Assembly (NCBI GenBank): GCA_934417455.1
Contig: CAKRWK010000055.1
Coordinates: 1-7,053 of the forward strand
DNA from: an uncultured Eubacteriales bacterium
GTDB lineage: Bacteria > Bacillota > Clostridia > Oscillospirales > CAG-272
Length of the DNA: 7,053 bases
Direction of reading: 5' to 3'
Positions 1 through 5,947 of this stretch are shown here, one piece after another. A program made the position numbers and the translations under genes. The notes under the pieces are model-generated. The model did not search any database. It was not told where the DNA came from and was given only the letters and a program-made list of their open reading frames with translations. Every line of letters begins with the position of its first letter. Within the stretch, counting starts at the first letter, position 1.

Positions 1-440
1 AGGCAGAAGGTGGTATGCGCAATCAGCATGGCGAAGAAGCCGAAACTGTCATACTCAATGCCGAGCAGACCGACCAAGGCCACAAAGAAGAGCATCATGG
101 ACATACCTGTGACAATATCCGGGTTCATCATGGGAATCTTTGTGACGGATTCCACCGAGCGGCGCAGGAGTCCTTTGCGCATGCGGTAGATGCCCTCGCA
201 GGCCGCGGTGCCTATTACGGTGGAGAGAAGTGCGGAGCAGACGGCAAGAATCAGCGTATTGCGCAGGGCGACAAACGTGTCGGGTGAGGAAAACAGTTCC
301 TTATACCACATGAAACTGAATCCGGCAAACACAGAGGTGCTGTTGATGCTGTTGAAGGAGAAGAAAATCAGAGTGATAATCGGAATGTAGAGAATACCGA
401 AAATCAGGCACAGGTAAATGCGGGAAAGGTGCTTTTTCAT
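1..440 (-). CDS. potC: Spermidine/putrescine ABC transporter permease PotC, C-terminus cut by window edge
   Basis: Second membrane subunit of a polyamine importer that pairs with PotB in the cytoplasmic membrane. I translated the reverse strand from the ATG at 438-440 and found an open frame of about 146 residues to the left edge, beginning MKKHLSRIYLCLIFGILYIP. The first hydrophobic segment (about residues 7-28) is followed by the NSINSTSVFAGFS region, which fits the PotC periplasmic stretch (FSFN near the first helix, then W-Y-x-x-L). A second helix (about 60-80), the MMNPDIVTGMSMMLFF segment and IAHTTFC near the end also fit PotC. The cytoplasmic EAA loop should lie just beyond the edge, so roughly 110-120 residues are missing. 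The start overlaps the potB stop as ATGA, which implies translational coupling. The substrate is inferred from family; a homologous PotC-like permease for another substrate cannot be excluded. Confidence 0.9.
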   Translation of the reverse strand, partial: MKKHLSRIYLCLIFGILYIPIITLIFFSFNSINSTSVFAGFSFMWYKELFSSPDTFVALRNTLILAVCSALLSTVIGTAACEGIYRMRKGLLRRSVESVTKIPMMNPDIVTGMSMMLFFVALVGLLGIEYDSFGFFAMLIAHTTFC

Positions 441-1249
441 ACGATGATACCTCCCTCATCACTGTCGGTGAATCGGTTCATGACGGACAGAGAAATCAGA
501 ATCAGCACCATCATGACAAGCGAAATGGCCGCACCCGTATTCAACGCACCCGAGACAAACTGCCGCTCGATGGTGTCGCCGATAAGTTCAAACGTACCGC
601 CGCCGAGTTTCTGCGAGATGTAGAATGTGCTGATGGAGGGAACGAGCACCATCGTGACGCCGGAGACGACGCCCGAGGTAGAGAGGGGCAGAATGACGTT
701 CCAGATGACACGGAACGGACTGCACCCGAGGTCGCTGGCCGCTTCCCACATATTTTTGTCGATTTTTGAGATACAGGTATAAATCGGGAGAACCATGTAA
801 GGAAGAAAGTCATAAACCATACCGAAGATAACGGCACCCTTTGTGCCGACAATGTGAAGTTCGGTTTGCAAAATGGTGGTGAGAAAACCGCCGTCGTCGA
901 GAATGGCCATGATGGAGTAGGTACGAATTAAAAGGTTTGTCCACATAGGGAGCATGAGGAGCATGATGAGAAACTTCTGCTTGCCGGGACTGCATTTGGC
1001 CATGATGTAAGCCAGCGGATAGCCGATAAGCAGGCAGATAACCGTGGCAATGACGGCAAGTTCCACGGAAAGAAGGAAGATGTCGGCATAGTCGGAGAGC
1101 CCCAGAATGTTTTCAAAGGAGAAATTTCCTTCCGCGTCCACAAAGGCATAATAGACAACGATAAGGAGCGGAAAGACGATAAAGAGCACGGCCCAGAGCA
1201 TGTGGGGTGCGGCGGCGATGGAATGCATCAGAGAATTTCTTTTTTTCAT
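437..1249 (-). CDS. potB: Spermidine/putrescine ABC transporter permease PotB
   Basis: Membrane permease of the polyamine importer, forming the translocation channel with PotC and docking on the PotA ATPase. The 270-residue length is usual for PotB. Hydrophobic segments lie at about residues 15-36, 62-84, 93-112, 136-158, 190-212 and 238-257, giving the six-helix type I importer fold. The family motif LPMWTNLLIRTYS (about 99-112) corresponds to the well-known PFWTNSLIR region of E. coli PotB. The EAA loop is EAASDLGCSPFRVIWNVILP at 169-188, the site that contacts the ATPase. The chosen ATG has a GGGGGAT ribosome binding site about 8 bases upstream (1256-1262). It lies 26 bases after the potA stop, and its own stop overlaps the potC start. 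Family assignment is firm; spermidine versus putrescine preference cannot be read from sequence. Confidence 0.95.
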   Translation of the reverse strand: MKKRNSLMHSIAAAPHMLWAVLFIVFPLLIVVYYAFVDAEGNFSFENILGLSDYADIFLLSVELAVIATVICLLIGYPLAYIMAKCSPGKQKFLIMLLMLPMWTNLLIRTYSIMAILDDGGFLTTILQTELHIVGTKGAVIFGMVYDFLPYMVLPIYTCISKIDKNMWEAASDLGCSPFRVIWNVILPLSTSGVVSGVTMVLVPSISTFYISQKLGGGTFELIGDTIERQFVSGALNTGAAISLVMMVLILISLSVMNRFTDSDEGGIIV

Positions 1250-1275
1250 CGGTCAATCCCCCGTGTTCCGTGCCG

Positions 1276-2394
1276 TCAGAATTCCTCCGCCGCGTCGGCG
1301 TCGGAGAGCTGGTCGATTTCGTCGGAGAAAGAGGAGTAGTCGCCGTATTTACCGGAGTACTTCGACTTCTTCATGATGTGGATGGCGTCGGGCTCGATAA
1401 AGAGGCCGATATGTTCGTCGGGGGCAACATAGTCGGTGGACTGAATCATCCATTTGAAACCGCCGATGTCCACAATGATTTCGTAGTGTACGCCCTTGAA
1501 GGTCACGGAGGATACCGTGCCCGTCAGCATGCCGGCCTCGGGTTTGACAACGTCCACATCCTCGGGACGGACAACCACGTCCACAGGCTCGTTCTGGCGG
1601 AAACCTCCGTCCACACAGTCAAACGTGTGTCCGGCGAATTTCACCTTTTTGTCGCAAAGCATACAGCCGTCGAGAATGTTGCTTTCGCCGATGAAGTCGG
1701 CGACAAAGGCGTTTTTCGGTTCGTTATATATATCGATCGGAGTACCGATTTGCTGAATTTCGCCGTCCGCCATGACGACGACGGTATCGGACATGGACAG
1801 CGCTTCTTCCTGGTCGTGCGTGACGTAGATGAAGGTGATGCCGATGGCCTTCTGAATGTTTTTCAGCTCGTTCTGCATGTCCTTGCGGAGTTTCAGGTCG
1901 AGCGCACCGAGCGGCTCGTCGAGAAGCAGAACGCGGGGGTGGGAAATCAGGGCGCGCGCGATGGCGACGCGCTGTTGCTGGCCGCCCGACAGGGTGCTGA
2001 CGCTTTTGTTTTCAAAACCGCACAGCGCCACCATTTTGAGCATGGCTTCGACTTTCTCACGGATGGAGTCCTCCGACTCTTTTTTTCTGCGAAGAGGGAA
2101 TGCGATGTTTTCGTAAACATTAAGGTGAGGGAACAAGGCATATTTTTGGAAAACCGTATTCACATGCCGTTTGTACGCGGGGACGTCACTGATTTCCGTC
2201 CCGTCGAACAGGAGCGAACCTTCGTCCGCTGTTTCAAAGCCGCCGATGATGCGGAGCGTTGTTGTTTTGCCGCATCCCGAGGGGCCGAGCAGGGTGATGA
2301 ACTCTCCGTCACGAATGTAGAGATTGATACCGTTCAGCACACGTTCGCCGTCAAAAGACTTTGAAATTCCTTTCAACTCAATGAGTTTTGCCAT
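1276..2394 (-). CDS. potA: Spermidine/putrescine ABC transporter ATP-binding protein PotA
   Basis: Cytoplasmic ATPase that powers polyamine import through PotB/PotC. The 372 residues contain a complete nucleotide-binding domain: Walker A GPSGCGKT (37-44), Q-loop Q83 in [10 protein letters not shown], signature LSGGQQQR (135-142), Walker B VLLLDEP with D159/E160, and H-loop H193 in VTHDQ. Residues from about 235 to 342 form the C-terminal TOBE/OB regulatory region (RPEDV at 276-280) typical of PotA and related importers. The last 27 or so residues form an acidic tail after [12 protein letters not shown]. The ATG at 2392-2394 matches the expected N-terminus ([14 protein letters not shown]), and an in-frame stop lies five codons upstream. 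The nearest purine-rich site, AAAGGA at 2412-2417, is 17 bases away, farther than usual. It is first in the operon, immediately followed by potB. A substrate-binding PotD gene would be expected beyond the left edge. Confidence 0.95.
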   Translation of the reverse strand: MAKLIELKGISKSFDGERVLNGINLYIRDGEFITLLGPSGCGKTTTLRIIGGFETADEGSLLFDGTEISDVPAYKRHVNTVFQKYALFPHLNVYENIAFPLRRKKESEDSIREKVEAMLKMVALCGFENKSVSTLSGGQQQRVAIARALISHPRVLLLDEPLGALDLKLRKDMQNELKNIQKAIGITFIYVTHDQEEALSMSDTVVVMADGEIQQIGTPIDIYNEPKNAFVADFIGESNILDGCMLCDKKVKFAGHTFDCVDGGFRQNEPVDVVVRPEDVDVVKPEAGMLTGTVSSVTFKGVHYEIIVDIGGFKWMIQSTDYVAPDEHIGLFIEPDAIHIMKKSKYSGKYGDYSSFSDEIDQLSDADAAEEF

Positions 2395-2642
2395 TTTCTT
2401 AAAATCTCAGATCCTTTCTTTTTTTGACTTTGCGTCCGACGAAAAACGACAGGATACGCAACGGACTGTATTATAGCAAAAAACTTTTCAAAATGCAATA
2501 GGTTTCCGCAATATTTTTTAACTTTTTTATCCGGAATCAGCCGTTATGGGGCGCGATTAACCGTTTTTAATCAAAAGTAACCGAAAAGGCAATGAAAAAA
2601 TCTCCCGAACTCTCTTTTTTCCTCCGAAATGCTCTGTTTTCC
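2395..2642. other. AT-rich gap between the M50 protease gene and potA
   Basis: This 248-bp gap holds the pot promoter (2470-2498) and the potA leader. Upstream of the promoter there are three imperfect repeats centred on CCG at 2541, 2561 and 2581, exactly 20 bp apart. A small inverted repeat, GATTAA (2555-2560) and TTAATC (2567-2572), overlaps the middle one. I see no strong hairpin terminator after the protease stop at 2643, only a purine-rich reverse strand, so readthrough from the protease gene into potA is possible. No credible gene lies in the gap. Confidence 0.6.
2470..2498 (-). promoter_or_regulatory. Sigma-A promoter of the potABC operon (extended -10)
   Basis: On the reverse strand, TTGCAT (2493-2498) is separated by 17 bases from a perfect TATAAT (2470-2475) preceded by TGC, so it is also an extended -10 element. 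Transcription should begin near 2463, giving a leader of about 68 bases before potA. The stretch just upstream (about 2508-2530) is rich in A and T runs on both strands and could act as an UP element. Confidence 0.85.
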
Positions 2643-3251
2643 TCAAAAAACATCGGACTTTACGCGACGGCGGATCATTCCTGTCAGCGAGAGGAAAAAA
2701 ACGCCGAAAAGAAAGTAACCCGCATCGGCGTAAAGGATGAGAAACAGCGAAAAAAACGTAAAAAGAGCAGCAACGGCAAAAGAGATACATTCCGTGATTT
2801 TGTCGGCCGCGGCCGCGCCGCGCTTTTCGGACAGAAGTGCAGAGAGAATTTTCTGCCCGTCATACCCGTCGGCCGGCAAAAGGTTGGACAGTCCCGTTAA
2901 CAGGGACACGAGCGCGAAGGGAAGCGTCGTCCCGCCGACAAGAGGGGCGAGAAGCGCCGCCCCAACGGCGGATAAAAAATTCGCCGCCGGTCCTGCGGCG
3001 GCCGTCAAAATTTCTTCCCTGTATGACATCGGCCGCCCGACGGGGAGCAGAAGACCGTTCGGCACGCTGCGCGGCGCGCCGACGGGCAGGCGTAATATCC
3101 GTGCCGCAAGAAGGTGCCCGCCTTCGTGCAGGGCGGCCGCAAGAAGGGTGAGAAGGGACAGTCCGCCCTCGTCAAACCCGAGAAGAAGGAGCACCCAGAA
3201 GAGTGTGCGCAGCGCCCCCTCCGCAAAGTTCAATACCCGTTCCGTCCGCAT
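2643..3251 (-). CDS. Small M50 family (site-2 protease/SpoIVFB-like) membrane metalloprotease
   Basis: Predicted zinc intramembrane protease. Within 202 mostly hydrophobic residues the zinc motif is HEGGH (H42, E43, H46) inside a helix at about 31-53. The third ligand motif is NLLPADGYDG (123-132), matching the family NxxPxxxxDG with D131 as the likely third zinc ligand. AAGPAAN (85-91) is the conserved small-residue segment between them. Further hydrophobic segments lie at about 14-26, 86-125, 153-174 and 176-192. The protein ends RRRVKSDVF and has no CBS or PDZ domain, so it is shorter than B. subtilis SpoIVFB (about 288 residues, with a CBS domain). The ATG at 3249-3251 has AAGGAG (3261-3266) nine bases upstream. 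It sits alone between two terminated or promoted units. A sporulation or sigma-factor-processing role is inference only; the substrate is unknown. Confidence 0.85.
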   Translation of the reverse strand: MRTERVLNFAEGALRTLFWVLLLLGFDEGGLSLLTLLAAALHEGGHLLAARILRLPVGAPRSVPNGLLLPVGRPMSYREEILTAAAGPAANFLSAVGAALLAPLVGGTTLPFALVSLLTGLSNLLPADGYDGQKILSALLSEKRGAAAADKITECISFAVAALFTFFSLFLILYADAGYFLFGVFFLSLTGMIRRRVKSDVF

Positions 3252-3300
3252 ATCCCCCGTCTCCTTTCGTACCCGACCTTTTCGCGTTCACTCTTCATTA

Positions 3301-3330
3301 TATATATGCCTCTTTGCCGCTATGACGCAA
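3301..3330 (-). promoter_or_regulatory. Candidate promoter of the M50 protease gene
   Basis: Reverse strand: TTGCGT (3325-3330), an 18-base spacer, then TATATA (3301-3306), which runs on into TATAAT (3297-3302) as one 10-base AT block. If TATAAT is the real -10, the -35 would fall on a poor match (TCATAG, 3320-3325). The -35 candidate lies in the foot of the upstream terminator hairpin. The position, about 45 bases before the start codon, is sensible, but the assignment is weak. Confidence 0.4.
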
Positions 3331-3361
3331 AAAAGCCGCGAAACATCGCGGCTTTTTTGCG
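3326..3361 (-). terminator. Rho-independent terminator of the proS unit (bidirectional shape)
   Basis: A perfect 16-bp inverted repeat (3326-3341 with 3346-3361) closes a four-base loop. The core is GCCGCGA/TCGCGGC flanked by six A on one side and six T on the other, so on either strand the GC stem is followed by a U run. It lies 16 bases past the stop of the biotin-ligase-like gene (3378). No gene approaches from the left on the forward strand, so its evident job is to end the proS transcript. Confidence 0.92.
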
Positions 3362-3377
3362 GACACCAAGGTCCATG

Positions 3378-4193
3378 CTATGATTTTTTTGTTTTTCTGC
3401 GCCGCCTCGGTCGCTTCGGGAGCAGGAGTTTTGATTTTCCCGAGACGGAAACGGTGGCGCCGCTTTTGAGTTCAAGCAGAAGTTCTCCGCTTTTCTGGTC
3501 TACGCCGAGAATTTTTGCCGGACGCGATTTCGCGCCGTCAAGATACACGGCGGGCAGGCCGCCCATGACAAACCGGTGCCGGTATTCGTCCATAAACTTT
3601 TCCGGTTCTCTGACGGACGGGTACAGGCGGAAAAAGCGGTCGAGAATGGATTTGGCCACAAGGTAGGGCAGGGTGGCCTCATCCGTCGTGAAAATCTGTT
3701 TTACCATGTCGGACAGGCGTGGCGGAAAGACCGCGGGGTCGAGACGGACGGCAAAATTCACAATCAGATACTCGTAGGCGGAGAAACGGTCAAACATGGC
3801 CTCCATGGCCACGCCTGCCACGCGGCGACCATCGCAGAAGATGTCGCTGACCCATCCGATGTCCATGGGAAACACCGTGTGTTCCTCCAATGCGGAAGCC
3901 AGTGCCACCGCGGCAAGTTCTCCGAGAAAGCCTGCCTGCGTCGGAAAGAAGCGGGGACGCAGAATGACCGAAAGAAATACGCCGTATGCCGTATCGCCGG
4001 ATTTTCTCGTTCCCTCGCCGCAAAGCGAAAGGTCGCTCTGCCGTTCGGCCAGCACGCAATACCGGTCGGGGGATCCCGTGCGTGCGTATTCGCGCGCAAG
4101 CTCGGCGGCCGAGAGCAGCGTTTTGTAATATTCCAGTTGCAGGACGTTGCCGTCCGCCGTGCGGGTCGTCAACACGTTATGCGCGTTTTCCAT
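3378..4193 (-). CDS. Biotin-protein-ligase-fold protein with degenerate active site
   Basis: Cytoplasmic 271-residue protein that aligns along its length with the catalytic and C-terminal domains of biotin-protein ligases (BirA family), without the N-terminal DNA-binding domain. Landmarks: LEYYKTLLSAAELA (20-33) at the STN helix; YCVLAERQS (45-53) and GVFLSVILRP (71-80) bracketing the biotin loop; LAAVALASALE (93-103); W114 and D117 with GRRVAGVAME (122-131) at the KWPND region; YLIVNFAVRL (142-151) at the GxGxN strand; and a C-terminal small barrel (about 222-256). The catalytic signatures are lost: GRGRRG reads GEGTRK, the KWPND lysine is G113, and GxGxN is absent. It ends in a very basic tail (260-271). 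AAGGAG at 4200-4205 precedes the ATG by six bases; it follows proS by 63 bases and precedes the terminator. Ordinary biotinylation is unlikely; the true role is unknown. Confidence 0.75.
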   Translation of the reverse strand: MENAHNVLTTRTADGNVLQLEYYKTLLSAAELAREYARTGSPDRYCVLAERQSDLSLCGEGTRKSGDTAYGVFLSVILRPRFFPTQAGFLGELAAVALASALEEHTVFPMDIGWVSDIFCDGRRVAGVAMEAMFDRFSAYEYLIVNFAVRLDPAVFPPRLSDMVKQIFTTDEATLPYLVAKSILDRFFRLYPSVREPEKFMDEYRHRFVMGGLPAVYLDGAKSRPAKILGVDQKSGELLLELKSGATVSVSGKSKLLLPKRPRRRRKTKKS

Positions 4194-4256
4194 GGCCGTC
4201 TCCTTTCCGAAAAATTTTCATAAACTGAAAAGGGAGAGATTGAGTAAGGAGAAAAA

Positions 4257-5699
4257 TCAGTATGCCTTGCCCCAGAAGACGAGTTTTTTCGCGGGCTTTC
4301 CGCAACAGACGCAGACGTCGGACACCGCCTCACCCTCAAACGGCATGCAGCGGGAGGTGACGTCGGCCTCCTCTTTCAGTTTCAGTTCACAGGCAAGGTC
4401 GCCGCACCACATGGCGCGGATGTAACCGCTCTTTTCCGCGGCAATTTTTTTGAGTTCTTCCAGGTCCGTTGCCGTATAGGTACGTCTCTCTCTGTTTTCG
4501 AGCGCTTTTTTGTACAGTGCGTCGTGCAGGTCGGACAGTCCGGTTTTTACGGCGTCGACAATATTGTCGGTGGCGACAAACATCTTTTCGCGATTGTCAC
4601 GGCGGACAATCACGCACTTTTTCTCCGCCAGGTCGCGCGGACCGATTTCCACGCGCAGCGGTACGCCCTTCATTTCGTATTCGGCAAATTTCCAGCCGGG
4701 CGTCTGCTCGGAGTCGTCCACCTTGACACGGATGCCCGCCTCGCGCAGGATATCGGCAAGACCGTAGGCCGCGTCGATAATGCCTTCTTTGTGCTGTTGC
4801 ACGGGAATAATGACCACCTGGATGGGGGCGACGGAGGGCGGAAGCACCAGCCCGGAATCATCGCCGTGGGTCATGATGATACCGCCGATGATACGCGTGG
4901 ACGCGCCCCACGACGTCTGATAACAGGGCTTCAGAGTGTTGTCCTTATCGAGAAAACGGATACCGAACGCTTCGGCAAAACCGGAGCCGAAGTAGTGCGA
5001 CGTACCGCCCTGCAGGGCTTTACCGTCGTGCATCAGGGCTTCCACCGGGTAGGTGGCTTCCGCACCGGCAAACTTTTCTTTGTCGGTTTTTTGCCCTCTG
5101 ACGACGGGCATGGCAAGGTCTTTTTCAAAGAGGTCGGCGTAGATGTTCAGCATTTGAACCGTGCGTTCTCTTGCCTCTTCTGCCGTGCGGTGCATGGTGT
5201 GGCCTTCCTGCCATAGGAACTCGCGGGAGCGGAGAAAAGGACGCGTTGTCTTTTCCCAGCGCACAACGGAGCACCACTGGTTGTAAATTTTCGGCAGGTC
5301 GCGATAGGACTTGATGATGTTTGCGAAATGCTCGCAGAAAAGAGTTTCGGATGTCGGACGGACGCAAAGGCGCTCCGCCAGTTTTTCGTTGCCGCCGTAT
5401 GTGACCCACGCTACCTCCGGCGCAAAGCCTTCCACATGCTCCTTTTCCTTCGTCAGAAGCGACTCCGGAATAAACATGGGCATGTATACGTTTTCAACGC
5501 CCGTCGCTTTGAAGCGCGCGTCGAGAATTTTCTGAATGTTTTCCCAAATGGCGTAACCGTACGGACGGATAACCATGCAGCCTTTGACGCTCGAGTAGTC
5601 AATGAGGTCGGCTTTTTTGACAATGTCCGTGTACCACTTGGCGAAATCCTCTTCCATGGAAGTGATTTCCGTGACCAGCTTTTTTTCGTTCTGTGCCAT
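4257..5699 (-). CDS. proS: Prolyl-tRNA synthetase, archaeal/eukaryote-type (ProS type 3)
   Basis: Charges tRNA-Pro with proline in the cytoplasm. The 480-residue length fits the short ProRS class that lacks the bacterial editing insertion. Class II signatures are visible: MPMFIPES (73-80, motif 1 region), RPTSE (114-118), [14 protein letters not shown] (155-168, motif 2 with R157), and [17 protein letters not shown] (265-281, motif 3 with R269). The anticodon-binding domain follows (about 292-400). The C-terminal domain carries C432, C437, C463 and C466, the zinc-ligand arrangement of this class, and ends in tyrosine (KAY) as usual. I start at ATG 5697-5699 because GAAGGA (5709-5714) sits nine bases before it. 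An in-frame TTG at 5721-5723 would add eight residues (MNQEGQNL) but would bury that ribosome site. Transcribed from a consensus promoter, with the biotin-ligase-like gene downstream. Confidence 0.97.
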   Translation of the reverse strand: MAQNEKKLVTEITSMEEDFAKWYTDIVKKADLIDYSSVKGCMVIRPYGYAIWENIQKILDARFKATGVENVYMPMFIPESLLTKEKEHVEGFAPEVAWVTYGGNEKLAERLCVRPTSETLFCEHFANIIKSYRDLPKIYNQWCSVVRWEKTTRPFLRSREFLWQEGHTMHRTAEEARERTVQMLNIYADLFEKDLAMPVVRGQKTDKEKFAGAEATYPVEALMHDGKALQGGTSHYFGSGFAEAFGIRFLDKDNTLKPCYQTSWGASTRIIGGIIMTHGDDSGLVLPPSVAPIQVVIIPVQQHKEGIIDAAYGLADILREAGIRVKVDDSEQTPGWKFAEYEMKGVPLRVEIGPRDLAEKKCVIVRRDNREKMFVATDNIVDAVKTGLSDLHDALYKKALENRERRTYTATDLEELKKIAAEKSGYIRAMWCGDLACELKLKEEADVTSRCMPFEGEAVSDVCVCCGKPAKKLVFWGKAY

Positions 5700-5708
5700 G
5701 AGATTTTG

Positions 5709-5714
5709 TCCTTC
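5709..5714 (-). promoter_or_regulatory. Ribosome binding site that fixes the proS start
   Basis: GAAGGA on the reverse strand, nine bases before ATG 5697-5699. It lies inside the reading frame extended from the upstream TTG, so it argues for the 480-residue start. Confidence 0.8.
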
Positions 5715-5741
5715 TTGATTCAATAAAAAATATTTCTACCT

Positions 5742-5770
5742 ATTATATATCATTCTTCGCCTTTTGTCAA
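5742..5770 (-). promoter_or_regulatory. Consensus sigma-A promoter of the proS unit
   Basis: Reverse strand: perfect TTGACA (5765-5770), 17-base spacer, perfect TATAAT (5742-5747). The predicted transcript starts near 5735, leaving a leader of only about 36 bases before the proS ATG. This matches the strongest housekeeping consensus and suggests high constitutive expression. The leader is too short for a T-box. Confidence 0.92.
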
Positions 5771-5846
5771 GTGCCGGTGACGGTTTCGGAAAAATAGTCG
5801 GCAGAAGGGAATACTGATTGCAAAATGAATTATTTACAGAAAACTC

Positions 5847-5875
5847 TTGCATTTTGAAAGAAAATATGTTATAAT
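5847..5875 (+). promoter_or_regulatory. Sigma-A promoter of the aminotransferase gene (extended -10)
   Basis: TTGCAT (5847-5852), a 17-base spacer and TATAAT (5870-5875), with TG one base before the -10 (5867-5868). Transcription should start near 5882, giving a leader of about 66 bases. The -35 box and its flanks closely match those of the pot promoter. Confidence 0.88.
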
Positions 5876-5890
5876 ATGCCCCGTTATATG

Positions 5891-5918
5891 AAAATGAAAG
5901 AATATAAGGCTTCATTTT
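5891..5918 (+). repeat. Small inverted repeat in the aminotransferase leader
   Basis: AAAATGAA (5891-5898) and TTCATTTT (5911-5918) are perfect inverted copies with a 12-base loop. The stem is AT-rich and would be weak as RNA. It could equally be a protein-binding site just downstream of the transcription start, or chance in AT-rich DNA. Confidence 0.4.
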
Positions 5919-5947
5919 GAGGCAAAAATACCAAAGGACCCCGAATC

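Noticed and set aside
1207..2364. A 385-codon open frame on the forward strand opposite potA
   Set aside because: It is antisense to a fully motif-complete PotA. Its translation has no recognisable domain and is the usual mirror frame of a GC-biased gene. There is no ribosome site at its start.
2557..2790. A 77-codon reverse frame overlapping the 3' end of the M50 gene
   Set aside because: It overlaps the M50 reading frame out of phase, has no domain or clear ribosome site, and ends in the AT-rich gap; treated as chance.
2737..3666. A 309-codon forward frame spanning the M50 gene, terminator and the next gene's end
   Set aside because: It reads straight through a strong terminator hairpin and is rich in Arg, Ser and Pro, as expected from noncoding frames in GC-rich DNA.
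3378..4193. Calling this gene birA or a lipoate ligase
   Set aside because: The catalytic GRGRRG and KWPND motifs are lost, there is no DNA-binding domain, and the LplA signature (RRxxGGGxVYHD) is absent, so an enzyme name would mislead.
3576..4223. A 215-codon forward frame opposite the biotin-ligase-like gene
   Set aside because: The reverse frame has a strong ribosome site and matches a known fold across its length; the forward one has neither.
5700..5947. A T-box or other riboswitch between proS and the aminotransferase gene
   Set aside because: Predicted leaders are about 36 and 66 bases, and no T-box specifier or antiterminator sequence (TGGNACCGCG-like) is visible on either strand.
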